Source of the DNA: Caldifarciminota bacterium
GTDB lineage: Bacteria; Hydrothermota; 32-111; QNBC01
Length of the DNA stretch: 8,787 nucleotides
Assembly: GCA_023132105.1 (NCBI GenBank)
Contig: JAGLYS010000090.1
Coordinates: 1 to 8,787 of the forward strand
Direction: 5' to 3'
Shown here: in pieces, positions 1-6,773 of the stretch
Layout of the letters: the number at the start of each line of letters is the position of its first letter
Numbering within the stretch: the stretch's first letter is position 1
Notes under the pieces: generated by a model
What the model saw: the letters and a program-made list of their open reading frames with translations, nothing else
What the model was told of the DNA's origin: nothing
Databases searched by the model: none
Program-made: the position numbers and the translations under genes

Positions 1-546
1 AATGTTTCACGTGAAACATTATTAAAACTTGAAAAATATCAAACGCTGGTATTGGAGAAGAACCGTAGCGTTAATCTGTTTTCATCGAAAGATATACATA
101 TATTTTGGGAAAGGCATATTCTGGACTCGATAAAATCCAATGAATACATAAAAGGGCATATGAGGGTTTGTGATATAGGAAGTGGAGGTGGGATGCCGGG
201 TATTCCACTTGCCATTATAAATAGTAATGTAAAATTTTTTTTATTTGAGAGAAGAGATAAAAAAGCTGATTTTCTTTTGAATATAAAAGAGGAACTTGTT
301 CTGGGAAATGTTTTTATTGTCAATGCTAATTTTATTGATTATAAATCAGAAAAATATGATCTGTTTTTATCCAGAGCAGTCAAATTGACAGATAATATTC
401 TCAATCATGCCAATCTGCTGTCAGAAGGAAGGAATTCTCTCTATATATATTATTTCGGCAGCAATTTCGACTATAATAATATAAATTATAGATTTAAACA
501 TATAGTGGACAGGAAGAATAGACTCTTGATATTTTATCTGCTTTGA
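1..546 (+). CDS. rsmG: 16S rRNA (guanine-527-N7) methyltransferase RsmG, 5'-truncated by window edge
   Basis: RsmG (GidB) is a cytoplasmic SAM-dependent enzyme that makes m7G527 in the 16S rRNA of the small ribosomal subunit. The frame is open from base 1, and the residues before the first in-window TTG (base 52) already match the family: NVSRETLLKLEKY, then an NLFS segment and WERHILDS. TTG at 52 is therefore not the start, and the true start lies left of the window. The SAM-binding motif I, VCDIGSGGGMPGIP, is at bases 166-207, followed by PLAI and the conserved LSRAV segment near base 370. The family's 'KG' after the LYxx strand appears here as FG (YYFGS), and the C-terminal tail is short, so the protein is somewhat divergent. 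The stop TGA (544-546) lies inside the convergent lptG gene. Codons 1-7 contain a parS site. In many bacteria rsmG sits beside parA/parB near the origin, but here the next gene downstream is not parA. Confidence 0.93.
   Translation, partial: NVSRETLLKLEKYQTLVLEKNRSVNLFSSKDIHIFWERHILDSIKSNEYIKGHMRVCDIGSGGGMPGIPLAIINSNVKFFLFERRDKKADFLLNIKEELVLGNVFIVNANFIDYKSEKYDLFLSRAVKLTDNILNHANLLSEGRNSLYIYYFGSNFDYNNINYRFKHIVDRKNRLLIFYLL
3..18. promoter_or_regulatory. parS: parS centromere-like site (ParB binding)
   Basis: Bases 3-18 read TGTTTCACGTGAAACA, a perfect 16-bp palindrome identical to the widely conserved chromosomal parS consensus. The symmetry extends to 20 bp (bases 1-20, AATGTTTCACGTGAAACATT) and may continue left of the window. 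ParB loads as a CTP-dependent clamp at such sites and, with ParA and SMC, organises and segregates the origin region. The site lies inside rsmG coding sequence and encodes the residues NVSRET, a segment recurrent in RsmG proteins. The match itself is seen directly. That ParB is present in this organism and binds here is inferred. Confidence 0.92.
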
Positions 547-1631
547 CTGTAACTTTTTACTCCGATAATAGTCAATATAGAAATAATGAGAAATATTATG
601 TGTGGCATAAGCCCTGCAATAATGGGGGATATGCCACCCGAATTTCCTAATGCTCTAAAACTCTGGATTGTTCCCCAATAAAAAAATCCCACCAATAAAC
701 TTATTCCAAACTCGAATAAATTGGATGTATTTTTAAGATTTATCCCAATGAAGACACCTAACATTACAAGAACTACAACAGAAAGCGGATTAAAGAACAG
801 GTAGTAAATCTGAGTGTAAATTTCTTTTGTATCCTGTCCGATTCCTTTCATATAAGAGGCATAAGAAAAAAGATCCTTTAAAGTCATATTGTCAATTGGC
901 TTAACCCCTCTAATCAGTTTGTCCGGATGTATATTAAGTTTATAATCATCAATAATATCGATTTCTCTATATTTAACAAGACAATTGGATGTGTCAAAAT
1001 TGCGTATTATTACATTAAACAATGCCCAATGATTATTTTTCCAAAGGCTATACTCGGAATCATATCGCTCGGAAATATTACCATTTGCATCCTTTCTAAT
1101 GATTGTAATATTAAACATTTTGTTTTGCTTCTTGTCTAAATACTTTGCCGTATATATTGTCTTATCGTTACCAATAAAATATATATCCCTTTGATATCGT
1201 TTTTCAATGGGCATTTTCTCTATCTTGATTCTTTTTATGTTGAAGGAAAGATTATTGAAATAGGGAACAAAAAATATATTCATAAATACTAATATAAATG
1301 CCGAAATAAAACCTATAAGGAGAATTTTGTTGGTTATTTTATTCATTCTTATTCCCATAGATCTTATTGCTGAAACCTCGTTATATCGCACCCTATGTGC
1401 AAGACTGAAAAATACAGCGGTTAATAATCCTAATGCAAAAAATGTTATAATCAAAGCGGGAGCTTGATAGAGATAATATAAAAATAAATCTTTTACAACA
1501 GCTTTCTTGTCTATGTAATAAGTCATATTGTTGAAAAGGTCTATAATTAAGTAAAGAGTAACGATTATTATGGTAAATAATATAGAAAGAGAGAGTATGG
1601 ATCGTATAAAGTACCTTTCTAATATTTTCAC
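534..1631 (-). CDS. lptG: LPS export ABC transporter permease LptG (YjgP/YjgQ family)
   Basis: LptG is one of two inner-membrane permeases that, with the LptB2 ATPase, extract lipopolysaccharide and pass it to the LptC/A/D bridge. At 365 aa it has normal family length and layout: predicted membrane helices near residues 11-31, 56-76 and 103-123, a periplasmic beta-rich domain about 140-250, then helices near 274-296, 306-322 and 338-357. The cytoplasmic coupling segment (NEVSAIRSMGIR, about 84-95) and the C-terminal LGNSGGISPI segment (about 328-337) are family signatures, the latter favouring LptG over LptF. The start is GTG (1631-1629), with AAGGA seven bases upstream. GTG shares its first G with the TAG stop of lptF, indicating translational coupling. 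The stop lies 13 bases inside the end of rsmG on the other strand. Confidence 0.9.
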   Translation of the reverse strand: MKILERYFIRSILSLSILFTIIIVTLYLIIDLFNNMTYYIDKKAVVKDLFLYYLYQAPALIITFFALGLLTAVFFSLAHRVRYNEVSAIRSMGIRMNKITNKILLIGFISAFILVFMNIFFVPYFNNLSFNIKRIKIEKMPIEKRYQRDIYFIGNDKTIYTAKYLDKKQNKMFNITIIRKDANGNISERYDSEYSLWKNNHWALFNVIIRNFDTSNCLVKYREIDIIDDYKLNIHPDKLIRGVKPIDNMTLKDLFSYASYMKGIGQDTKEIYTQIYYLFFNPLSVVVLVMLGVFIGINLKNTSNLFEFGISLLVGFFYWGTIQSFRALGNSGGISPIIAGLMPHIIFLIISILTIIGVKSYSQSR

Positions 1632-2815
1632 TAATTTTTCCTTAATAATGTTTTAATTACCGAGTATTCACTCATTGCCTTTGCAATTACTATTATTGCT
1701 GCTACTCCAAATGTAATTAAAGGAACTATTGCAGAAATAATCGGATTTATAATACCTCTTGATGATAACGATTCCCCTCCGATCATCATAATATAAAATA
1801 TTCCATATATTCCAAGGCTTATTGTGAGAGAAAGCCCAATGTTCGAATTTTTTATCCTTGCCCCAATGCCGGCTCCAAGCATAAGGAGAAATATTGATGT
1901 TAATGGTATTGTAATTTTTTTATAAATTTCCATATAAAGGCGATTTAATGTTCTTCTATAATGAAGATCCATAAATTTGCTTTCTCTTTTTGGTATATTT
2001 CTTTTCATTTGCATTTTTGTTTTTTTAATTCGATCAACAAGTTTAAAAATATCCAATTCCCGGTCTCCTCTATATGACGTTCCTTTTGAACTGATTTCTT
2101 CATTAATAGGCAAGATAAAATTTTGTGTCTTAAAATTAACAATATGATATTCATTTTTTCCCTTTTCAAAATCATGGATACTACCATCCTTAAGTAATAA
2201 CCAGAGTGTGTCTTGCTTAACATCATGTATGATTTTACCTTTCTTTGCAATTATTATTCTACTTATATAACCATTGGATTCTTGATATATATATATGTTT
2301 TTCATTGTGTCATCCTTTCTGTTTATCTTCTCTATGAAAAAGCTGTATTTTCCGAAATTCTTTAAAAATATACCTTCCTCCAGTTGATATGTAGGTTTGA
2401 ATCTATATACATTTAACATTAGGTTTTTCAATCGATGGTTTGAGTTAGGTAAAATAGTATTATTAAATGCGACTAACAAAAGCATGATAAAAGCAGTTAT
2501 AATTAATAACGACTTAAGCAATTTATAAAAGTTTACACCAAGTGTTTTAAATGCAACAATTTCTCCACTATTTGCAAACTTACCGAAAGTCATTATTCCG
2601 GCAAAAACATGTGCCATGGGTATGGTCAAGGATATTAAGTAGGGCAAACTTGCGATGAAAATTGAAAATGTATACGATGCAGATACACCTCGTGTAATTG
2701 ACATATTTAATAATTCAAACAATCTACTCATCAGAAATATAAAAGTAAAAAGGCTAACTCCTAACAGTAGAGGGGGAATATATTCTCTGGTGATGTACTT
2801 ATCGATTGTTTTCAT
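1631..2815 (-). CDS. lptF: LPS export ABC transporter permease LptF (YjgP/YjgQ family)
   Basis: LptF is the partner permease of LptG in the LptB2FG inner-membrane transporter that drives lipopolysaccharide toward the outer membrane. The 394-aa product has helices near residues 13-33, 51-73 and 101-120, a periplasmic domain about 140-290, and helices near 302-320, 326-347 and 357-378. Family marks are the N-terminal IDKYITREYIPP amphipathic segment, the SLTIPMAHVFAGI second helix, the coupling segment GEIVAFKTLGVN (about 84-95) and LEEGIF at 145-150. The F/G assignment rests on gene order (F before G) and on LptG carrying the typical GISP segment, so F/G is less certain than the family. The ATG (2815-2813) has no Shine-Dalgarno; a promoter-like pair directly upstream suggests a leaderless transcript. 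lptG follows with a 1-base overlap. No lptB, lptC or lptA is in view. Confidence 0.88.
   Translation of the reverse strand: MKTIDKYITREYIPPLLLGVSLFTFIFLMSRLFELLNMSITRGVSASYTFSIFIASLPYLISLTIPMAHVFAGIMTFGKFANSGEIVAFKTLGVNFYKLLKSLLIITAFIMLLLVAFNNTILPNSNHRLKNLMLNVYRFKPTYQLEEGIFLKNFGKYSFFIEKINRKDDTMKNIYIYQESNGYISRIIIAKKGKIIHDVKQDTLWLLLKDGSIHDFEKGKNEYHIVNFKTQNFILPINEEISSKGTSYRGDRELDIFKLVDRIKKTKMQMKRNIPKRESKFMDLHYRRTLNRLYMEIYKKITIPLTSIFLLMLGAGIGARIKNSNIGLSLTISLGIYGIFYIMMIGGESLSSRGIINPIISAIVPLITFGVAAIIVIAKAMSEYSVIKTLLRKN
1639..1643 (-). promoter_or_regulatory. Shine-Dalgarno of lptG
   Basis: AAGGA on the minus strand, seven bases before the GTG start of lptG, lies inside the 3' end of lptF. It decides the GTG start, which overlaps the lptF stop by one base, and shows that this organism uses Shine-Dalgarno signals for an operon-internal gene. 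Confidence 0.7.
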
Positions 2816-2821
2816 GAAAAG

Positions 2822-2850
2822 ATATTAACATATAGATAAAAATAATTCAA
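2822..2850 (-). promoter_or_regulatory. Possible sigma-70-type promoter of lptF, leaderless geometry
   Basis: On the minus strand TTGAAT (2850-2845) is followed after 17 bases by TAATAT (2827-2822), and the A of the lptF ATG lies seven bases beyond. Each hexamer matches the consensus at four of six positions, so on its own this is weak in A+T-rich DNA. The correct 17-base spacing, the absence of any Shine-Dalgarno and the same arrangement at the kinase gene raise its credibility. Transcription would begin at or next to the ATG. Confidence 0.4.
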
Positions 2851-2866
2851 TATATTGGACAATTTT

Positions 2867-5800
2867 TTACTGCTTAATTTTAGATTTAAGCAATGTGTTG
2901 ATAATTTTTTTAAAATCAAAAGGTTTTCTAAGAAATGCCGTATTCTTATCGCTTTTTAATATATGTTCAACTTTAGACATATTGAAATACCCCGATGAAA
3001 ACAGGATAAAAATATCATCTTTTTCAGATTTTATCATTGCGTACAATTCCAATCCTGATATAACAGGTAAATGCACATCTACATAAACATGTGAAATGTT
3101 AGATTTGTTTTTTTTGAAATAATTAAAAAACTCTATTGATGATGATGTAATGTGATGCTTTATCTTTAAATCATCCAGAATATTTCCGAGAAATGAAGCC
3201 ACAACAGCTTCATCTTCGGCGATAAGTAATTCTTTAATGTGAGAAAAGCTTTCTTTTTTATTTTCTATAGATTCGGAAAAACATCTAAGAGCAGGGAGAT
3301 AGAGATGTATAGATGTCCCTCTGGGTATATTGTCAGCAATTTCAACAAAACCATTATACTTATCAATCAACTCTAAAACGATTGTTAACCCCAGTCCATA
3401 ATGTTCACTATCTTTTGTTGTAAAATGTGGCTTGAACAGGAGGGGCTTAATGTCGTCATTGATTCCCTTGCCATTATCATTGATCTGAATATGTATAAAT
3501 TCTCTATCCTTGAGCTTGTATACTTGAATTGTTTCCTTCTTAATATTATGTATCGAACTGAATTTTATTTCTATTGTCCCCTTTGTTTTGATTGACTCAA
3601 TTGAATTCTGAATAATATTTATTACTATTTGATTAAAGTCGGACAGATAAATATTCGAACAATATAAATCCTCCTGACCATATAGATTTATTTCTACATT
3701 ATCAGGTTTCAACATATTCATTATATCTATAATGTTCTTTGTTTCAGCATAGAGATCCAATGTCTTTGTTGATTTATAATGCTTAAGGGATATCCCTTTT
3801 ACGAAGTCTGTTGCAATTTTTGTTGATTTCTCGATTTTTTCTACTGTTTTGAATATCTCGATATCAGGAGAAATTTTTGTTTTTAAGTATGTTGTGTAGC
3901 CAACTATAGGTTGAAGCAAATTATTCATTTGATTTCCCAAAATATAGGAGAGATTCTGTAATGTATTTGCCTTTTTTAAATTTACTATCTCATCTTCGTA
4001 ATGTGATAATTGTGTCATATCCATCAATATTCCAATAATATTGGCTCCCTCATCATTCTCAAATGAATTTAAAAATAAATTTATAACAATAGTTTTACCT
4101 TTATTGTTTAAATAAATCTTATCATAAAAGCTTCCCTCATTTGTAAGCAAATCATTAACATTTTTCTTAAAACCATTCTGTAAATCTTTTGGTAATAAGT
4201 TTATAAAAGAAATCTGACTATTGTGTGTATAAAAAGGGAAAAAATCCTTGAATTTACTGTTAGCATAAGTAATTTTATTGTTTGTTTCAATGAATACTCC
4301 AAATAAAGAGGTATTAAAAAATTTATCCAAATATTCCTTGTTTTGAATTATATCAGAGAAATTTCCATCATCTGTTGTGTTTCTATGCGATAATAGTATA
4401 TAATATATTTTATTGTCTAATTTATGTAAGGCAATTACTAATGAGTGGCGAGTCCCTTCCCTGTCTATGAAATCAAAACAGGAAAATTTTTTATTTGTTA
4501 ATTCATTCATTCTGCTTTCAATTGTTTTTTTTTCACATGGTATATCTTTAAACGATTTAACATCGTCATAACTTGAATAGACTATATTATAGTCCTTATC
4601 AAAGACTATCAAGTACTCATAGTAATACTTTGATAGACAATCAAGCATTTCCAGATACCTGTATCTACTTATGTTTACCAGGGCCTTAGACGCAATAGAT
4701 GCGTTCATATATATCTTGTCCTTAATTTTGGCGATTGTCCCGGCATCCAATAATGTGAAAATAAATCCATAAAATATTTTTTTATGAAACAGAGGAACAA
4801 TAACCAGTTTGTTTAAGTCAGCATTTTTATCCGAAACATTATCCTTAACAATTTTAATGGTTTTATCTTCATATGCAAGGCTAAGCTCTTTTATAGATGT
4901 AATCGCCAACCTGTTTCGGTTCCTTAAACATGAACAATTTCCTATTTCAGATATCAGTTCTATTTCATTGTTGTTAATGGTCTTCCATAAAGAGATATAG
5001 TTTGTAAGGAATATTTCAGAAAATTTCTTTATAATTCTCTCGGATAAATATTTTTCATTATAATAGCTTTCAGAATTGATATATTCATAATCTAAATTTA
5101 TCGGATTGTCTGTTTGTTTAAGACTTATATAGTATAAATCATTTTTATCAGTAATATCTTTTGATATTATATATTCTTTATGATCATTTTCTATTTCAAA
5201 GTTGTCATTATTTTTAATGCTATCGAGATTGTCTAATAGCAGGCTATAAAGATCGTTATGATTCTTAAATAATATTTTTAAATCTCTATTTGATATTATA
5301 GAATTTTTTTCTATACGAAATGCAGGTTGCTTAATGTTCTTTAATAAAGAAATATTCATTGAAATGTAAAGGTTATAAAAAATGACGGAAACAGAAAGAA
5401 ATATATAAGGGAGTTCATACAGATATGCATCCATTATAGTATGAGGGGAAAAACCGAACATTAAAATTTGATAAACTTGAAATATTATAATCATCAATAA
5501 GCCAATTAGGGTAAAATTCATATTATTTGACTTATAAGTGTTTTTGATTATGTAAAATACGATTAAAACGGTAAAGACTACTCCTGAAATATTGACAATT
5601 TGAATAAATCTATCGGATATTACGGGAAACGCCAAACATGCAGCGAATATATAGATATACTTCCTGAAGCTTTTATAAACATCCAAACCCAACATGAATG
5701 AAAGCGAAATGAGAGAAAGTGATATAAATAATGATTTTAAAAGAAATATTTCATAATTCACCACTAAAGATCTTAAGGGAACAATTGTAGATGTTAATAG

Positions 5801-5929
5801 TAATATCGAAAAAACAGGAGAGTAATAGTTAATTTTAGAAATATATTTTATACTATATGTTAAAATAATCCCTATTGACACCGCATAAACAATAAAGTAT
5901 ATAATATGCAATGGAAATTGTAAAATCAT
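2867..5929 (-). CDS. Membrane hybrid sensor histidine kinase with C-terminal receiver; phospho-acceptor His replaced by Asn
   Basis: This 1020-aa membrane signalling protein reads as follows. Residues 1-191 hold about seven hydrophobic helices (near 8-28, 37-54, 62-82, 91-105, 112-128, 139-158, 169-191), like the seven-helix sensor regions of some kinases. A GAF-like domain spans about 298-420, followed by PAS-like domains at about 430-515 and 535-645. A HisKA-like dimerisation helix pair spans about 650-715. The ATPase domain (about 755-880) has N-box N771/N775, G1 DNGKG (818-822), F-box LFKPHFTTK (831-839) and G2 GLGL (845-848). The receiver (about 898-1020) keeps the acidic E905/D906, phospho-acceptor D951, S978/S979 and K1002. 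In the usual AHDFNNLL motif the sequence reads GNQMNNLL, so the phospho-acceptor His is N666. No separate response regulator gene lies alongside, and the signal and target are unknown. It has its own promoter and no Shine-Dalgarno. The ATG at 5929 is the first start after an in-frame stop. Confidence 0.88.
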   Translation of the reverse strand: MILQFPLHIIYFIVYAVSIGIILTYSIKYISKINYYSPVFSILLLTSTIVPLRSLVVNYEIFLLKSLFISLSLISLSFMLGLDVYKSFRKYIYIFAACLAFPVISDRFIQIVNISGVVFTVLIVFYIIKNTYKSNNMNFTLIGLLMIIIFQVYQILMFGFSPHTIMDAYLYELPYIFLSVSVIFYNLYISMNISLLKNIKQPAFRIEKNSIISNRDLKILFKNHNDLYSLLLDNLDSIKNNDNFEIENDHKEYIISKDITDKNDLYYISLKQTDNPINLDYEYINSESYYNEKYLSERIIKKFSEIFLTNYISLWKTINNNEIELISEIGNCSCLRNRNRLAITSIKELSLAYEDKTIKIVKDNVSDKNADLNKLVIVPLFHKKIFYGFIFTLLDAGTIAKIKDKIYMNASIASKALVNISRYRYLEMLDCLSKYYYEYLIVFDKDYNIVYSSYDDVKSFKDIPCEKKTIESRMNELTNKKFSCFDFIDREGTRHSLVIALHKLDNKIYYILLSHRNTTDDGNFSDIIQNKEYLDKFFNTSLFGVFIETNNKITYANSKFKDFFPFYTHNSQISFINLLPKDLQNGFKKNVNDLLTNEGSFYDKIYLNNKGKTIVINLFLNSFENDEGANIIGILMDMTQLSHYEDEIVNLKKANTLQNLSYILGNQMNNLLQPIVGYTTYLKTKISPDIEIFKTVEKIEKSTKIATDFVKGISLKHYKSTKTLDLYAETKNIIDIMNMLKPDNVEINLYGQEDLYCSNIYLSDFNQIVINIIQNSIESIKTKGTIEIKFSSIHNIKKETIQVYKLKDREFIHIQINDNGKGINDDIKPLLFKPHFTTKDSEHYGLGLTIVLELIDKYNGFVEIADNIPRGTSIHLYLPALRCFSESIENKKESFSHIKELLIAEDEAVVASFLGNILDDLKIKHHITSSSIEFFNYFKKNKSNISHVYVDVHLPVISGLELYAMIKSEKDDIFILFSSGYFNMSKVEHILKSDKNTAFLRKPFDFKKIINTLLKSKIKQ

Positions 5930-5934
5930 ATTTT

Positions 5935-5963
5935 ATTATGATATAAAAGTATCGATAAGTCAA
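5935..5963 (-). promoter_or_regulatory. Sigma-70-type promoter of the hybrid kinase gene, predicted leaderless
   Basis: Minus strand TTGACT (5963-5958), a 17-base spacer, then CATAAT (5940-5935): each hexamer matches the sigma-70 consensus at five (CATAAT) or four to five (TTGACT) positions, with optimal spacing. Only AAAAT separates the -10 from the ATG, so initiation at the usual 6-8 bases past the -10 would fall at about 5928-5930, on the start codon. This fits the lack of a Shine-Dalgarno before the gene. The rest of the 93-base gap to comF (5964-6022) shows only short weak inverted repeats and no convincing terminator. Confidence 0.65.
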
Positions 5964-6022
5964 GATAATAAGCATATTTGCGGTAAACAGATATAAATAC
6001 ATATCTCAATCTATCTGATTGT

Positions 6023-6655
6023 TCATTCCCTTTTTCGCCTGACTGCAGATGCCAATGTTAAACAGGTAATATTAGACGGGTTATATTTCTTGAGAACCAA
6101 AGAAGCCTCATTAAGAGTTGATCCCGTGGTTACGACATCATCTATCAGAAGAATTCTCTTATTAATAATTTTTTTGATCCCTTTGCCATCGGAAAAAACA
6201 TTTGCTACATTGCTGTATCTATCTCTAATTTTTAATTTTGTCTGGCTTTTACTATTGCAATATCGCACAATAGCATCTTTTAATATAGGAATGTCTGATA
6301 ATAAGCTCAGCTCGTTGGCAATAAGGTATGACTGATTAAATCCTCTTTCTCGCAATTTTGTTCTATGAAGGGGGATATATAGTATATAATCATATTCAGA
6401 TCCCAAGAGTATTATGTCGTTTAATTGAATTAGAAGCAGTCTTGCCAGGGGTTTTGCCAATTCTTTTCGTTTGCTATATTTAAAAAGATGAATTAAATCC
6501 TTCATCAAATTTGAGTATCTTGAATAATAAAATATTTTGTCAAATGCAAGATAATGAATATCTTTAAATTGATTTTTATCTATATTCTCAATAATGGAAA
6601 TTCTTTCTATGGAAACAAGGCATTTTCTGCATATAATAATCTCATATTGAGACAA
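6023..6655 (-). CDS. comF: ComF family protein (phosphoribosyltransferase fold); true start probably upstream
   Basis: ComF/GntX-type proteins have an N-terminal zinc ribbon and a type I phosphoribosyltransferase fold. B. subtilis ComFC acts in DNA uptake and recombination during transformation, while relatives in non-competent bacteria have no settled role. From the TTG at 6655 the 210-aa product shows YIPLHRTKLRERGFNQ (93-108), SQTKLKIRDRYSNVANVF (137-154) and the PRPP-binding-loop motif ILLIDDVVTTGST (168-180), all typical ComF landmarks. The second zinc-ribbon pair, CRKC, is at residues 9-12. The first pair, CIKC, is encoded in frame just upstream of this TTG, so the listed start is the most upstream conventional start codon rather than my preferred one; see the adjoining entry. 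The gene follows uvrC in the same direction and is probably co-transcribed with rtcB-uvrC. The fold is certain; a role in competence is not shown by the context. Confidence 0.85.
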   Translation of the reverse strand: MSQYEIIICRKCLVSIERISIIENIDKNQFKDIHYLAFDKIFYYSRYSNLMKDLIHLFKYSKRKELAKPLARLLLIQLNDIILLGSEYDYILYIPLHRTKLRERGFNQSYLIANELSLLSDIPILKDAIVRYCNSKSQTKLKIRDRYSNVANVFSDGKGIKKIINKRILLIDDVVTTGSTLNEASLVLKKYNPSNITCLTLASAVRRKRE

Positions 6656-6732
6656 TTTATATCCACATTTAATACATCTGTCGGGAAAGAAAAAATCAAT
6701 TATAGGTTTAAGGATTTTTATAACACCCCCTC
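6656..6732 (-). other. Probable N-terminal coding extension of comF with Shine-Dalgarno and non-standard start
   Basis: The comF frame stays open upstream of the TTG to a TGA at 6733-6731. The extension encodes IKILKPIIDFFFPDRCIKCG, the standard ComF opening (hydrophobic helix, FP, then a CxxC knuckle), and its CIKC pairs with CRKC downstream to complete the zinc ribbon. No ATG, GTG or TTG occurs in this stretch. A GAGG (6732-6729, within a GAGGGGG run) lies seven bases before ATA (6721-6719), the same distance seen at uvrC and lptG. I therefore suggest initiation at AUA 6721, with AUC 6715 or AUU 6700 as alternatives. Otherwise the start codon has been lost and translation falls back to TTG 6655, which has only a weak GGA upstream. 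Confidence 0.6.
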
Positions 6733-6773
6733 AATTAACAATTTAATTAAACCTCAAATATTGTTTATATTTC

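Noticed and set aside
39..323. Minus-strand 94-codon open frame across rsmG
   Set aside because: It lies wholly within the well-supported rsmG frame, has no recognisable domain, and its product reads like low-complexity antisense translation.
2280..2300. TA dinucleotide run
   Set aside because: Within lptF coding sequence and read as Ile/Tyr codons; a composition effect, not a repeat element.
2848..2857. CAATATATTG 10-bp palindrome overlapping the proposed lptF -35
   Set aside because: Too short and A+T-rich to call an operator; such palindromes are expected by chance here.
3084..3100. ACATGTGAAATGTT-like partial palindrome resembling half a parS site
   Set aside because: It shares only GTGAAA with parS, lacks the central CACGTG, and lies inside the receiver-domain coding sequence; chance in A+T-rich DNA.
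5985..6022. Short inverted repeats after comF (GATAT...ATATC, AATC...GATT)
   Set aside because: Stems of four or five mostly A/T pairs without a following T-run; not a credible intrinsic terminator.
6655..6670. DnaA-box-like TTATATCCACA
   Set aside because: It has two extra bases relative to TTATNCACA, is single, and lies in comF coding sequence; no cluster to suggest an origin in the window.
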